Assembly: GCF_009712425.2 (NCBI RefSeq)
Contig: NZ_VCJR02000004.1
Span: 1 to 64,000 of the forward strand
DNA length: 64,000 bases
Direction of reading: 5' to 3'
DNA from: Aquisalinus luteolus
GTDB taxonomy: Bacteria; Pseudomonadota; Alphaproteobacteria; Caulobacterales; Parvularculaceae
The translations under genes and the position numbers were made by a program. Below the pieces are notes generated by a model. That model was not told the DNA's origin, did no database searches, and saw only the letters and a program-made list of their open reading frames with translations. Positions 1 through 9,564 of the stretch are shown here, piece by piece (position 1 is the first letter of the stretch; each line of letters begins with the position of its first letter).

Positions 1-2081
1 GTACCACCGAGAATACGGTCGTGACCGCCTTCACCGAACAACCGGTCATCGCCATCACGGCCCTGAATGTTATCCGCGCCGTCGCCGCCGGCGAGGACGT
101 CATTGCCGTCATTGCCGACAAGATAGTCATTACCAAGACCACCACGCAGCAGGTCGGCCCCGGCCTCGCCGAACATGCGATCGTCACCATCACCCCCATC
201 CAGCACGTCATCGCCGTCGCGCCCGGCGAGGAAATCATTCCCGACTTCTCCGTACAGGGTATCGGATGTGGCACCGCCAACAAGGCTATCCGCGCCAGAA
301 CCACCGAAGACCTCGCCGGTCGTCGTGCCAGTGTTCAGATAGCTGTCATCGCCTAACCCAAGGAATACATCGCCGGTGAGAGAACCATTATTCGTCAGCA
401 TGTCATCGAAAGAGCCATCGGCGATATCTGCCTGCTCAGGCAAGACAAGAATCTTGTCGCCATTTGAGTCGTAAACACTGACGGATCTGTCAGCTTCGAT
501 CACGACCTGTAGAGTGCCAAATGAAGGATGCTCTATCTCATCGGGGAAGATCGGATTGTTATTCTCATCATATAGAACATTGCCCTGTTCGTCTGTTAGC
601 GGATCGATTAAATCCTCAATCCCCGCTATGGAGAGGGCAGGGGTGGCAATACCTGTCGGCTGGAACCTGAAGACTATCCCGCCTGCCAACGAGAAGTCAT
701 CCGCAACGAAGAACTTGATGTCGCCGACCATTTCGCCGTCATTGGCGACGACGAAATTGGCCCGGGTTTCATATAGAGTATCCGGCGAGTTCGAGTTTAT
801 GGTTGCAGCCCTTATAAGACGCCCGTCACCGTCATTGTCGCTGTCAGCAATCATCACGCCGCCAACATGATTGGTAATGAAGGCCGTGCCGTTGCCGTTC
901 GTTTGTGTGATATAGTCATAAACCGCCACATCGCTGGTGGAGATGACAGTTCCGCTGTTCTCGATCACCACTAATTCAGTTGTCTGCCCCAAGGAGAAGA
1001 CAACGGCACTGCTGAAACTTGTCCCACCATTTGTAGACTGAACTTCTATCGTGCCTTCATTGATAATGCGTGTGGATTCAGCACCTGACGCTGTGATGCC
1101 GAGGCTCGCCTGGCCACTATATACATGATCGGAGTCCCGGGTGATCATCGTCCCTGTATTGATGATTTCTAGATCCTTTACCTCAAGGTCGAAACCACCG
1201 CCCTGTACAAGAACGAAGGCTGCCTCGGCATAACCGTCGTTTCTAACGGTTACTGTGTCGAACAAGCCGGTTCCGTCTACCGTAAATGCTGCGGCCGCAA
1301 AGACACTGCCGCCTGCAGCGTTCTCCACAGAAGCTGTCTGACCGCTTTCATCCGGAATGGCACCAACGACAACACCAAACAAGGAATCAACACCGCCGAT
1401 TATACCATAGTTGAGTATATCAACCGTCGTGCCGCGCAGGACTGCAGAGAGCACGCTGCCTTCGTTGAGCAGGGACATAGTCTCGCCGGTCAGCGTGATG
1501 CTGCCGAAATGAGGAAAAATTCCGGAGGGATCATAACCAATCGTGGTGCCCTCGGTCACTTCGATCGCGATATCGCCGACGCCACTCTTGTTGACGATCT
1601 CGAACTTGTCTTCGTCAAGGAGGAAGTTGAACCCGTCCTCTTCGAAAAGCCTGATTTCGGTAAAGCTGGCGCGGTCACTGAATGTGGCGAAGCGGGCGCC
1701 TATCTCCATGTTCTCGAAGGTCAGAACATTGCCGTCGCCAAGGTCAAGAACGCCGGTTGTCGGGTCGACGGGATCCGGCGTGTAGGTGAAGTTACCGTAT
1801 TCTTCGAACGCGGCATAAAACCTGATGACCTCGCCGGCGGAAAAATCAGTGATCGTGTCACCGTAAAACTCATTGAGTGTATTTGAGTAAATATCTCCGC
1901 TGGTTGAGAAGATATCGAGCCCGTCTCCGCCAGTCAGTATGTCGGCGCCGGCCCCGCCGATGATGATGTCGTCACCCTCGAGGCCGTCGATGATATCATC
2001 ACCGTCCAGCCCGGAAATGATGTCGCCTTCTAGCGTGCCATCAATTGTCTCGCCAGCGCCACTTCCGTTGATCTCCGCCAT
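1..2081 (-). CDS. RTX calcium-binding repeat protein, C-terminus beyond the left edge (partial)
   Basis: About 693 codons are in the window and the reading frame is open to base 1. The ATG at 2081 begins MAEINGSGAGETIDG. Short RTX repeats (GDDIIDG, GGAGADILTGG) occupy roughly residues 20-60. A long region without nonapeptides (about 60-570) is rich in short beta-strand phrases such as INEGTIEV and IENSGTVI, which suggests a beta-helix or adhesin-like stalk. RTX nonapeptides return at about 590 and run to the edge (NIQGRDGDDRLFGEGGHDR). RTX repeats bind Ca2+ and fold after type I secretion. The repeat block at the edge closely matches part of the paralog at 7837-9564. The secretion signal would lie outside the window. 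A target or enzyme activity cannot be read from it. Confidence 0.85.
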   Translation of the reverse strand, partial: MAEINGSGAGETIDGTLEGDIISGLDGDDIIDGLEGDDIIIGGAGADILTGGDGLDIFSTSGDIYSNTLNEFYGDTITDFSAGEVIRFYAAFEEYGNFTYTPDPVDPTTGVLDLGDGNVLTFENMEIGARFATFSDRASFTEIRLFEEDGFNFLLDEDKFEIVNKSGVGDIAIEVTEGTTIGYDPSGIFPHFGSITLTGETMSLLNEGSVLSAVLRGTTVDILNYGIIGGVDSLFGVVVGAIPDESGQTASVENAAGGSVFAAAAFTVDGTGLFDTVTVRNDGYAEAAFVLVQGGGFDLEVKDLEIINTGTMITRDSDHVYSGQASLGITASGAESTRIINEGTIEVQSTNGGTSFSSAVVFSLGQTTELVVIENSGTVISTSDVAVYDYITQTNGNGTAFITNHVGGVMIADSDNDGDGRLIRAATINSNSPDTLYETRANFVVANDGEMVGDIKFFVADDFSLAGGIVFRFQPTGIATPALSIAGIEDLIDPLTDEQGNVLYDENNNPIFPDEIEHPSFGTLQVVIEADRSVSVYDSNGDKILVLPEQADIADGSFDDMLTNNGSLTGDVFLGLGDDSYLNTGTTTGEVFGGSGADSLVGGATSDTLYGEVGNDFLAGRDGDDVLDGGDGDDRMFGEAGADLLRGGLGNDYLVGNDGNDVLAGGDGADNIQGRDGDDRLFGEGGHDRILGG

Positions 2082-2118
2082 GGATCCCCTCAATTAGTTG
2101 TTCTAATGGGGGAACCAT

Positions 2119-2138
2119 AGCATGATCTAGATAATGCT
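2119..2138. promoter_or_regulatory. Near-perfect 20-bp palindrome upstream of the first RTX gene
   Basis: The sequence AGCATGATCTAGATAATGCT differs from its reverse complement at only one symmetric pair of positions. It lies 38 bp upstream of the ATG at 2081, in the gap to the next RTX gene. It could be an operator for a dimeric regulator or a short hairpin in the leader. No regulator is identified. Confidence 0.35.
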
Positions 2139-2182
2139 AAAGACTTGACTCTCGATTTATGCACGCAGGAGCTGTGGCGGCT

Positions 2183-2900
2183 TTATGCGAAATTGAAATC
2201 GCTGACATCGATGTCCGATGCATCGACACCGATCATGGTGATCGAGTTGTAGGTATCGCCGGTGATGGAGACCACCGTGTCATCGCCGTTCTGGACCACG
2301 GTCAGCTTGGCGAAGGCATCGGCGGCTGTCTCGGCACCGCTGCGCAGGCCCTGCGTCGACAGGTCGATCACATCGATCCCGTCTTCCCAGTCCATGATAC
2401 GGTCATGGCGCCAGTTATCGACGAAGGCGAAGGTGTCGGCGCCGCCTTCCCCGAACAGCGCATCGAACCTGTCGCCGCCGTCGAGGTAATCGTCGCCGTC
2501 GCCACCCTTCATCCAGTCATTGCCGCCGCCGCCCCACAGCCGGTCATTGCCCTCGCGGCCATGCATGGAATCGGCCCCATCTTCGCCGAACAGCGCGTCG
2601 GACCCTTCATTGCCGACGAGATAATCCTCGTCCGCACCGCCCCTGATCCAGTCATTGCCGATGCTGCCGTAGATGCGGTCAGCGCCTTCACGACCATGCA
2701 GGTTGTCGTCACCGGCGAACCCGGCGAGTACGTCATCGCCCTCATTACCGACAAGGTAGTCATTGCCTTCATTACCGAGAATCTTGTCATTGCCCGCCTC
2801 GCCGAAAATGCGGTCATCATCCTCGCGGCCATGCAGTTCGTCATTGCCGTCGCCCCCGATCAGAAGGTCGTTGCCTTCATTGCCGACGAGATAGTCCGCC
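2183..2900 (-). repeat. RTX C-terminal module, copy A
   Basis: This 3' part of the RTX gene encodes the last repeat blocks and the secretion-type tail. It closely matches 7837-8550 (copy C). Its last about 330 bp also match copies B (5543-6060) and D (12038-12555). The boundary is approximate. Confidence 0.7.
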
Positions 2901-5359
2901 CCGGCATCGCCGAGCAGGCGGTCATTGCCCGCCTCGCCGAACAGGCGGTCATTGCCTTCGCGGCCTTGCAGATTGTCGGCCCCGGCACCACCGCCGGCAA
3001 AGTCGTCGCCTTCATTGCCGACAAGATAGTCATCGCCGTCCCCGCCGCGCAGCTGGTCGTTGCCGGCCTCGCCGAAGAGGCGGTCGTTCCCGGCGCCGCC
3101 CTCGAGGATGTCATTGCCATCGCGTCCGGCTAGGGTATCGTCGCCATCGAGGCCATCGAGGCGGTTCGCCAATTCATCTCCGCTGATGGAATCGCCAAAG
3201 GCGGAGCCGATAACACGCTCTATACTGATGAAAACCCGTTCGACCGTTCCGTCTGTGAAGGTGACGGTCTTTGTAAGTTCGAGCGCAAGATTGGAGCCGT
3301 ATCCGGAGAAGTCGACCGTGTCATATCCTTCCCGCCCGCGGAAAAGATCGGCGGCAATGTATTGAATGTTTCTATCGCCAGCCAGATTGTGGTCACGGGA
3401 ATAATCGATGAACACGTCGTCACCGTCATTGCCGACCATATAATCGCCGCCGGACCCGCCATATATAATGTCATTACCGTCGCCGCCGAAGATCCGGTCA
3501 TTGCCAAAACCCCCGTCAAGATGATCATCACCGGCGTCGCCGCCCAGAGAGTCATCATCCCTGCCGCTGTAGATAAAATCGTTACCATCGCCGCCGGAAA
3601 TAGAGTCTTCGTCCTCATCGCTGTATAATATGTCATCGCCAGCGTCACCGAAGAGAACATCCCTGCCACGTTCACCATTCAGGGTGTCATTACCGGCCCC
3701 GCCATAGAGAACATCGTTGTCGAACCCACCATAGATGACATCATCGCCGTCATCGCCATAGAGTGTATCGTCAGCGTCGTCCCCTCTCAGGAAATCGTTA
3801 TCGGCACCGCCATAGAACAGGTCTATACCCCTGCCACCTTCCAGATAATCATCGCCACCCAGACCATGGACGACATTATCGCCGTCCCCGGCATTTATGA
3901 CGTTTCTCTCCGCAGTGCCGTTCAGTGTATCGGAATAATCCGTACCCGTGATCGATTCCATGGAAATGAGGGTGTCCGTGTTTCCGTAGGAGTCGGTCAT
4001 CACACCCGCTGCCAGATCGATGGTGACACCGCTCGTGCCGCCATCGCGCCAGGCCTCGACCGTATCGATTCCGTCACCGCCATCGAGGATGTCGACGCCG
4101 GCTCCGCCGGACAGGAAGTCGTCGCCGGTAAGGCCGGTCAGCACATCATCTCCGCCATTGCCGACCAGCTTGTTATCTTCCTCATCACCGCTGATAACAT
4201 CGGCAAAATCGCTGCCCTTGATGTTCCAGATGTCGACCAGCGTGTCGTTGTCCCCGAAACCATCGATAATGATACCGGCTGCAAGATCGACCGTGATACC
4301 CGAAATTGCGCCATAATCGTCATCAAAGGAGTAATCGGCAAATGTCTGGCCCCTGACATAGTCGCCGCCAAAGCCGCCAGGTTGGAAATAAGTTACAACG
4401 CCGACCAGCACATCGTCACCGGCAAGACCGGCCATGGTGGTGAGGCCGCTGGCATCGAACAGTGTGTTGACGTCATGGGTGGCCACAATTGTCGATTCAA
4501 AGGGTTCATACCAATAGCCGGTATAGGCTATGATATTCTCTATGCTGGTGAATGAGATATCGTAATCGTATGAAACCCCGTAGCTACTGAACGTATAGGT
4601 GCTTTCCATCAGGTTCAGCGTTACGTCCCGATAAAAGCCCTCTCCGATGACGAGCGTGTCAACGCCGTCGCCGCCGTCGATCGTATCGGCCCCTCTCGTA
4701 AACTGCATGATATTGTCCGAGGCGTCCCCGGTGATCACGTCGGCGCCGCGCCCACCCAGAACGCTTTCTATACTGAGAAGCGTATCGTCATCGGTCTCGC
4801 CGCCCGAGATGGCGCCTGTGGCGTGGTCATATTCAATCGGGCTATCAGCGCCGTAGTCTCTGTTGAGGGGGCTATCCCCGCGCTCGTAATAGTGGATCTC
4901 GAATGTGTCCAGATCTCCGAAATAGCCACTGATGTCGATCGTCTCGCTTAACGTGGCAATGGCATAACTGATCGTGTCGAAACCGCTGCCGCCGTCAAAA
5001 ATGTCAGCTCCTGTGCCGGCGTATATGTGGTCATTGCCATCTCCCCCGGATACAGTGTCATTGCCTGTACCGCCCTCCAGTAAGTCATCACCATCCCCGC
5101 CGTTGAGAATGTCGTTGCCGGCTCCGCCGCTGAGGTCGTCATTACCGGCACCACCGTCGAGCAGGTCGTCGCCATCTTCGCCCTCAATCTCGTCATCGCC
5201 TTCTCCGCCATCGATGACATCATCACCGTCGCCGCCGTATAGGAAGTCGGGTCCATCCTTGCCGTCGATCTCGTCATCACCTCCATAACCCCAGATGACG
5301 TCTTTTTCATCGGTACCTTCAAGGGTATCCGGATCGCTGGTGCCGTTGATGGTTGCCAT
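2183..5359 (-). CDS. RTX calcium-binding repeat protein, 1058 aa
   Basis: It is likely a secreted, Ca2+-binding RTX protein. The ATG at 5359 follows a strong GGGAGGAG ribosome site. Residues about 5-120 are dense GGxGxDxUx nonapeptides. A less repetitive stretch (about 120-480) carries scattered VITGDASDN-type motifs. Further blocks cover roughly 480-690 and 740-975. The last about 85 residues (WRHDRIMDWEDGIDVIDLS to the end DVSDFNFA) contain no nonapeptides and end in a hydrophobic tail typical of type I secretion signals. The final about 700 bp are nearly identical to those of the paralog at 7837-9564. No catalytic domain is visible. Lys is scarce and Asp/Gly are very high, as expected for the family. 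Confidence 0.9.
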   Translation of the reverse strand: MATINGTSDPDTLEGTDEKDVIWGYGGDDEIDGKDGPDFLYGGDGDDVIDGGEGDDEIEGEDGDDLLDGGAGNDDLSGGAGNDILNGGDGDDLLEGGTGNDTVSGGDGNDHIYAGTGADIFDGGSGFDTISYAIATLSETIDISGYFGDLDTFEIHYYERGDSPLNRDYGADSPIEYDHATGAISGGETDDDTLLSIESVLGGRGADVITGDASDNIMQFTRGADTIDGGDGVDTLVIGEGFYRDVTLNLMESTYTFSSYGVSYDYDISFTSIENIIAYTGYWYEPFESTIVATHDVNTLFDASGLTTMAGLAGDDVLVGVVTYFQPGGFGGDYVRGQTFADYSFDDDYGAISGITVDLAAGIIIDGFGDNDTLVDIWNIKGSDFADVISGDEEDNKLVGNGGDDVLTGLTGDDFLSGGAGVDILDGGDGIDTVEAWRDGGTSGVTIDLAAGVMTDSYGNTDTLISMESITGTDYSDTLNGTAERNVINAGDGDNVVHGLGGDDYLEGGRGIDLFYGGADNDFLRGDDADDTLYGDDGDDVIYGGFDNDVLYGGAGNDTLNGERGRDVLFGDAGDDILYSDEDEDSISGGDGNDFIYSGRDDDSLGGDAGDDHLDGGFGNDRIFGGDGNDIIYGGSGGDYMVGNDGDDVFIDYSRDHNLAGDRNIQYIAADLFRGREGYDTVDFSGYGSNLALELTKTVTFTDGTVERVFISIERVIGSAFGDSISGDELANRLDGLDGDDTLAGRDGNDILEGGAGNDRLFGEAGNDQLRGGDGDDYLVGNEGDDFAGGGAGADNLQGREGNDRLFGEAGNDRLLGDAGADYLVGNEGNDLLIGGDGNDELHGREDDDRIFGEAGNDKILGNEGNDYLVGNEGDDVLAGFAGDDNLHGREGADRIYGSIGNDWIRGGADEDYLVGNEGSDALFGEDGADSMHGREGNDRLWGGGGNDWMKGGDGDDYLDGGDRFDALFGEGGADTFAFVDNWRHDRIMDWEDGIDVIDLSTQGLRSGAETAADAFAKLTVVQNGDDTVVSITGDTYNSITMIGVDASDIDVSDFNFA

Positions 5360-5375
5360 GGTTTTCTCCTCCCGG

Positions 5376-5396
5376 GACAGAACTTCCTATTCTGTC
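5376..5396 (-). promoter_or_regulatory. Stem-loop or operator in the leader of the 1058-aa RTX gene
   Basis: GACAGAA, 7 nt, TTCTGTC forms a perfect 7-bp inverted repeat just upstream of the ribosome site for the ATG at 5359. It could act in the mRNA leader, affecting translation or stability, or as a DNA operator. I see no equivalent in the other RTX leaders. Confidence 0.35.
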
Positions 5397-5542
5397 AGCC
5401 TACCACAAGTCCGGGGTAAATAGCGAGTCAGCGGGTAAGATAGAAGAGGGGGCAGCAAGAGGCCTGCGCGCCAATGCGCGCAGGGTCTCGTCTTTTCCTG
5501 ACGGTTGCCACCCGCTGGTGGCCTGGCAGGACTCGTTCGCCC

Positions 5543-6060
5543 TTACGCGAAAGCGAAATCGTCCGTGTCGATCATTGCTGCATCGACGCCGACGAGGGTG
5601 ATGGAATTGTAGGTATCGCCGGTGATGGACACGACCGTGTCGGCACCAAGCTGGATGACTGTCAGCTTCGCGAAGGCATTGGCCGCCGTCTCGCCGCCGC
5701 CGCGCAGGCCCTGGGTCGACAGGTCGATCACGTCGCTGCCGTCTTCCCAGTCCATGATGCGGTCATGGCGCCAGTCGCCGGTGAAGGCGAAGGTGTCGTT
5801 GCCTGCCTCACCGAACAGGGCATCGAACTTGTCGCCACCATCGAGGTAATCGTCGCCGTCGCCACCCTTCATCCAGTCATTGCCGCTGCCGCCCCATAGG
5901 CGGTCATTGTCCGCATACCCATAAAGATTGTCGTCGCCATCCTCGCCGAACAGGGCATCGCTACCGGCCCCGCCCGACAGCTTGTCGGCGCCAGCCCCGC
6001 CGCGCATCCAGTCATTACCGGCCTCGCCATAGAGCCGGTCATCGCCATCGCGGCCATGGA
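5543..6060 (-). repeat. RTX C-terminal module, copy B
   Basis: This 3' part is almost identical to 12038-12555 (copy D), including the YGYADNDRLWGG and RGGAGADKLSGG blocks. Its last about 330 bp also match copies A and C. Confidence 0.75.
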
Positions 6061-7666
6061 TGTTGTCATCGCCATCGCCGCCACCGGCCACGTCATCGCC
6101 ATCATTGCCGACGAGATAGTCGGCGCCAAGATCACCCAAGAGTAGGTCGCTGCCACTTCCGCCATACAGTCGATCATCAGATGATCCACCGTCCAAGAAG
6201 TCATTTCCGGCATCGCCAGCCAGTACGTCTAAACCATCTTCTCCATACAGAGTATCATTGCCGGCGCCACCGGAAAGGCTGTCAAAACTGCCGCCGCCAT
6301 AAAGATAATCAGCTCCTTCCTCGCCATAAATAAGGTCGTTGCCTTCGCGCCCCTGGAGGTTGTCATTCCCCAGACCACCCAAAAGTGTATCCGTACCAGC
6401 ATTGCCTACGAGGTAATCGCTGCCTTCGTCGCCATATAATACGTCATTTGCGTCGTTGCCGAATAATCTGTCATCGTCCAAGCCGCCATAAAGTATATCG
6501 TTACCGTTGCCGCCCTGCAGCAAGTCATCACCGGCGCCGCCATTTACGTTGTCAACGCCAGCTCCTGCGTCGATGAAATCTTGACCTAATCCACCGGAAA
6601 TCATGTCATTGCCATCATTGCCGATCAGCATGTCATCGCCTGCATCGCCCGAAATGGTGTCGTTTCCGGCCAAGCCGTATATCTGGTCGTCGCCATCGCC
6701 GCCATATACGATGTACGACGTGGTATCCGTCGCATACACCCCGGTCGCGCCGGTATTGAACCTGTCGTTTCCTCCGTTCATCCAGACGGACGACCCTTCC
6801 GAAATCTCACCGAACAGGACTGGCTGGCCAGGGCCGGTCTGGACCGATGTATAAACTTGGTCGCCCAGCTCGCCGAGCATCAGGTCACCATCTACCGTTC
6901 CTGTTACGAAAAGGGTGATTTTTGCGTTTGGAACATTTGCAACCTCGATGGCATTGCCGCCGGATATCAGCGTGCCCGAAATCCGTGCTTCAAGGTCGAG
7001 TTCTACAAACAAGCCGACCCCCTGGGAGGTGACATCACCGTCAATACTCAGAGTACCAAAATTCTGGTCGCCGTCACTCTCGAAAGAAATCGCCCTGTCC
7101 TGGACATCGATCATACCGTCGACAATGATAGTATCAACACGCGAGCCATCGACACCTTGCGTCAGAATACCAAAATTGCCGGTAACTGTTCCTGCTACGT
7201 AGATAAGGTTGTTTTTACCGTTGTATATGGAGACGGCATAATCAGACTCTGAATGGACGCTGCCCATAGTGCCGATGGAGACCGAATTGGATTCTCCAGT
7301 CAGGTTGATTGTTCCGAGACGCGCAGTAACATCGCCATCGATGGTTATATTATTTTGACCGCCGGAGTAGGATGAGATTGCTTCCGCGTCACCGATTATC
7401 TCACCTGTCTCTGTCACGTGGACGGTGTCTGAACCGTCAATTACGATATTGGCCAGATAGGTACCCGGAGCCACGGTCACCCGGCCTGCAACCTCTATGA
7501 AAGTGCCGGTCGTTGCGCCGTTCGCAACCTGAATGGCGGGTTCGCCACTAACACCGGAAACAGTGATATCTTCCAGGATACAATAGTCGTCATCGGTATC
7601 GATGAGCAGGGCAGGAGCCCCCGTGACGTCTTCATCAATGATGATTGGATCTTCGCCGGTAGCCAT
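5543..7666 (-). CDS. RTX calcium-binding repeat protein with beta-helix-like N-terminus, 707 aa
   Basis: It is a probable secreted RTX protein. The ATG at 7666 has the ribosome site GGAGGAA. Residues 1-320 lack nonapeptides and consist of short repeated strands (ITIDGDVTARLG, LSIDGDVTSQG, VTGTVDGDLML) that resemble a right-handed beta-helix or adhesin passenger. Residues about 320-620 are RTX nonapeptides. The last about 85 residues are the shared WRHDRIMDWEDG tail ending DTDDFAFA. The leader (GA dinucleotide run) and the last about 520 bp resemble those of the paralog at 12038-14434, so these two form a sub-pair. No enzyme motif is seen. Confidence 0.88.
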   Translation of the reverse strand: MATGEDPIIIDEDVTGAPALLIDTDDDYCILEDITVSGVSGEPAIQVANGATTGTFIEVAGRVTVAPGTYLANIVIDGSDTVHVTETGEIIGDAEAISSYSGGQNNITIDGDVTARLGTINLTGESNSVSIGTMGSVHSESDYAVSIYNGKNNLIYVAGTVTGNFGILTQGVDGSRVDTIIVDGMIDVQDRAISFESDGDQNFGTLSIDGDVTSQGVGLFVELDLEARISGTLISGGNAIEVANVPNAKITLFVTGTVDGDLMLGELGDQVYTSVQTGPGQPVLFGEISEGSSVWMNGGNDRFNTGATGVYATDTTSYIVYGGDGDDQIYGLAGNDTISGDAGDDMLIGNDGNDMISGGLGQDFIDAGAGVDNVNGGAGDDLLQGGNGNDILYGGLDDDRLFGNDANDVLYGDEGSDYLVGNAGTDTLLGGLGNDNLQGREGNDLIYGEEGADYLYGGGSFDSLSGGAGNDTLYGEDGLDVLAGDAGNDFLDGGSSDDRLYGGSGSDLLLGDLGADYLVGNDGDDVAGGGDGDDNIHGRDGDDRLYGEAGNDWMRGGAGADKLSGGAGSDALFGEDGDDNLYGYADNDRLWGGSGNDWMKGGDGDDYLDGGDKFDALFGEAGNDTFAFTGDWRHDRIMDWEDGSDVIDLSTQGLRGGGETAANAFAKLTVIQLGADTVVSITGDTYNSITLVGVDAAMIDTDDFAFA

Positions 7667-7710
7667 GAGTTTCCTCCGTCAGGCTCGCGCCGGAAAGTCG
7701 CCCGGCCGCT

Positions 7711-7722
7711 TCTCTCTCTCTC
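7711..7722 (-). repeat. GA dinucleotide run in an RTX leader
   Basis: Six TC units on the plus strand (GA on the coding strand) lie 45 bp upstream of the ATG at 7666. The leader of the RTX gene at 14434 is homologous and has five units at 14477-14486. The difference in unit number is compatible with slippage at a simple repeat. Confidence 0.5.
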
Positions 7723-7779
7723 TCCTCAAGCCTATCAGCTTGGATCGATAAAGCTACAGGTTAATCCACGGAAGGGGGA

Positions 7780-7806
7780 CTGCAACCGCCGTTCCGGCGG
7801 TTGCAG
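7780..7806 (-). terminator. Strong hairpin after the 575-aa RTX gene
   Basis: CTGCAACCGCC, 5-nt loop, GGCGGTTGCAG is a perfect 11-bp stem located 31 bp after the stop at 7837. A clear T-run does not follow on the minus strand, so it may be a weak terminator or an RNA-stabilising 3' hairpin. Confidence 0.5.
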
Positions 7807-7836
7807 TGTGGGATTGGTGATGCAGCGGGCGTTGCG

Positions 7837-8550
7837 CTACGCGAAATTGAAATCACTGACGTCGATGTCTGCTGCATCGACGCCGATCAGGGTGATCGAG
7901 TTGTATGTATCCCCGGTGATGGAGACGATCGTGTCGGCCCCGTCCTGCACGACACTCAGCTTGGCGAAGGCATCGGTTGCGGTCTCAACGCCTGTTCGCA
8001 GGCCCTGCGTCGACAGGTCGATGACATCGATCCCGTCTTCCCAGTCCATGATCCGGTCATGGCGCCAGTTACCGATGAAGGCAAAGGTGTCGGCACCGCC
8101 CTCGCCGAACAGCGCATCGAACTTGTCGCCGCCATCGAGATAGTCATTGCCGTCGCCGCCCTTCATGTAGTCATTGCCACCGCCGCCCCACAGCCGGTCA
8201 TTGCCCTCGCGGCCATGCATGGAATCGGCCCCGTCCTCGCCGAACAGAGCGTCGGAGCCTTCATTGCCGACAAGGTAGTCATCATCCGCACCGCCCTTGA
8301 TCCAGTCATTGCCAATACTGCCATATATACGGTCAGCGCCCTCGCGACCATGCAGGTTGTCATCACCATCGAAACCGGCGAGTACGTCATCGCCCTCATT
8401 GCCGACGAGATAGTCATTGCCCTCATTGCCGAGGATCACGTCATAACCGGCCTCGCCGAATATGCGGTCATCGCCTTCGCGGCCATGCAGTTCGTCATTG
8501 CCGTCCTCGCCGATCAGCAGGTCGTTGCCCTCATTGCCGACGAGATAGTC
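7837..8550 (-). repeat. RTX C-terminal module, copy C
   Basis: It is nearly identical to copy A (2183-2900), including the DDNLHGREGADRIYGS and DYLVGNEGSDALFGE blocks. The boundary is approximate. Confidence 0.7.
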
Positions 8551-9564
8551 ATTACCCGTACCGCCCAGCATGCGGTCATGGCCGGCCTCGCCATACATCC
8601 GGTCATCGCCATCGCGCCCCTGGATGTTATCGGCCCCGTCACCGCCAACGAGCACGTCATTGCCCTCATTGCCGACAAGATAGTCATTACCAAGACCACC
8701 GCGCAAAAGGTCTGATCCGGCCTCGCCGAACATCCGGTCGTCGCCGTCACCGCCGTCCATTGTGTCGTTGCCATTGCCGCCAGCAAGAAAATCAAGTCCG
8801 TCACCACCCTCGAGATTGTCATCACCGTCGCCACCGATCAGCGAGTCATTGCCGCCGAAGGTCTGGAGGTTGTCGTCGCCATCATTGCCGTAGAACTCGT
8901 TGTCCTCATCGCCGCCATACCAGGTCTCGGAAAGCGAGCCGCCAATAATAACTTCCATCGAGCTGAAGGCGATATAGGTCTGGGGGTAGTAACCCGTATC
9001 CGGGTCTGGCGTCAGGCCCCGCACGTCCAGCGTATCCACGCCAGCGCCGCCATAGATGGTCGTATTGACGCCGGTTGAATTGGTCACGATGAAGGTGTCA
9101 TCGCCGGCCTGGCCATAGATCACATTGGTACCGGAGTTGAGATGCACGATGTCGTTGCCTGCGCCGGCATCGACAGTCGTATCGCCTGCCGAGATAAAGA
9201 TCTCGTCATCACCGCCATAGGTCCAGATTTGGCTGTCGCCGCCGAAGTCGCCGAGGTCGACATAGTCGCTGAAAGTGCTGGTATTGTCCGTGACAACGAA
9301 GAGGCGCTCGATCAAGTTGAGGGTGTCGGTGAAGCCGAGACCGTCGAAGATCATCTGGCCGTTGGCAAAACGCACGGAAAATCCTTGCACCAGCTCCAGG
9401 AACGGGGCGTGGAAATAATAGGTATCATACCCGGCTCCGCCGTTGATTTCGTCATTGCCGAAGCTTGTATAGGCGGTGTCGTCGCCGGCAAGCATGTCAT
9501 AGATGTCGTCATTCGGGGTTCCGGTCGGTGCATCACTCCCGGAAGTGCCTGTAATCGTTGCCAT
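7837..9564 (-). CDS. RTX calcium-binding repeat protein, 575 aa
   Basis: I chose the ATG at 9564 (MATITGTSG) because AGGAGAG lies just upstream and this N-terminus matches the MATINGTSD start of the 1058-aa paralog. An in-frame ATG at 9657 lacks such support. Residues about 1-235 are mostly non-repetitive, with a few Asp/Gly motifs. Residues about 235-490 are RTX nonapeptides. The last about 85 residues are the shared WRHDRIMDWEDG tail ending DVSDFNFA. Its C-terminal half is a near copy of that of the 2183-5359 gene, and blocks further upstream match the truncated gene at the left edge. It is probably secreted by a type I system encoded elsewhere. Confidence 0.88.
   Translation of the reverse strand: MATITGTSGSDAPTGTPNDDIYDMLAGDDTAYTSFGNDEINGGAGYDTYYFHAPFLELVQGFSVRFANGQMIFDGLGFTDTLNLIERLFVVTDNTSTFSDYVDLGDFGGDSQIWTYGGDDEIFISAGDTTVDAGAGNDIVHLNSGTNVIYGQAGDDTFIVTNSTGVNTTIYGGAGVDTLDVRGLTPDPDTGYYPQTYIAFSSMEVIIGGSLSETWYGGDEDNEFYGNDGDDNLQTFGGNDSLIGGDGDDNLEGGDGLDFLAGGNGNDTMDGGDGDDRMFGEAGSDLLRGGLGNDYLVGNEGNDVLVGGDGADNIQGRDGDDRMYGEAGHDRMLGGTGNDYLVGNEGNDLLIGEDGNDELHGREGDDRIFGEAGYDVILGNEGNDYLVGNEGDDVLAGFDGDDNLHGREGADRIYGSIGNDWIKGGADDDYLVGNEGSDALFGEDGADSMHGREGNDRLWGGGGNDYMKGGDGNDYLDGGDKFDALFGEGGADTFAFIGNWRHDRIMDWEDGIDVIDLSTQGLRTGVETATDAFAKLSVVQDGADTIVSITGDTYNSITLIGVDAADIDVSDFNFA

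Noticed and set aside
2159-3133. Plus-strand open frame of 324 codons antisense to an RTX gene (similarly 7801-8715 and 12260-13099)
   Set aside because: The repeated Gly/Asp codons of RTX genes make long antisense frames; these translate to low-complexity Ile/Ala/Val strings with no recognisable domain and no ribosome site.
5463-5484. Perfect 9-bp hairpin (CCTGCGCGC-CAAT-GCGCGCAGG) after the 707-aa RTX gene as terminator
   Set aside because: Neither strand has a T-run after the hairpin and it lies 59 bp past the stop, so I did not list it as a feature.
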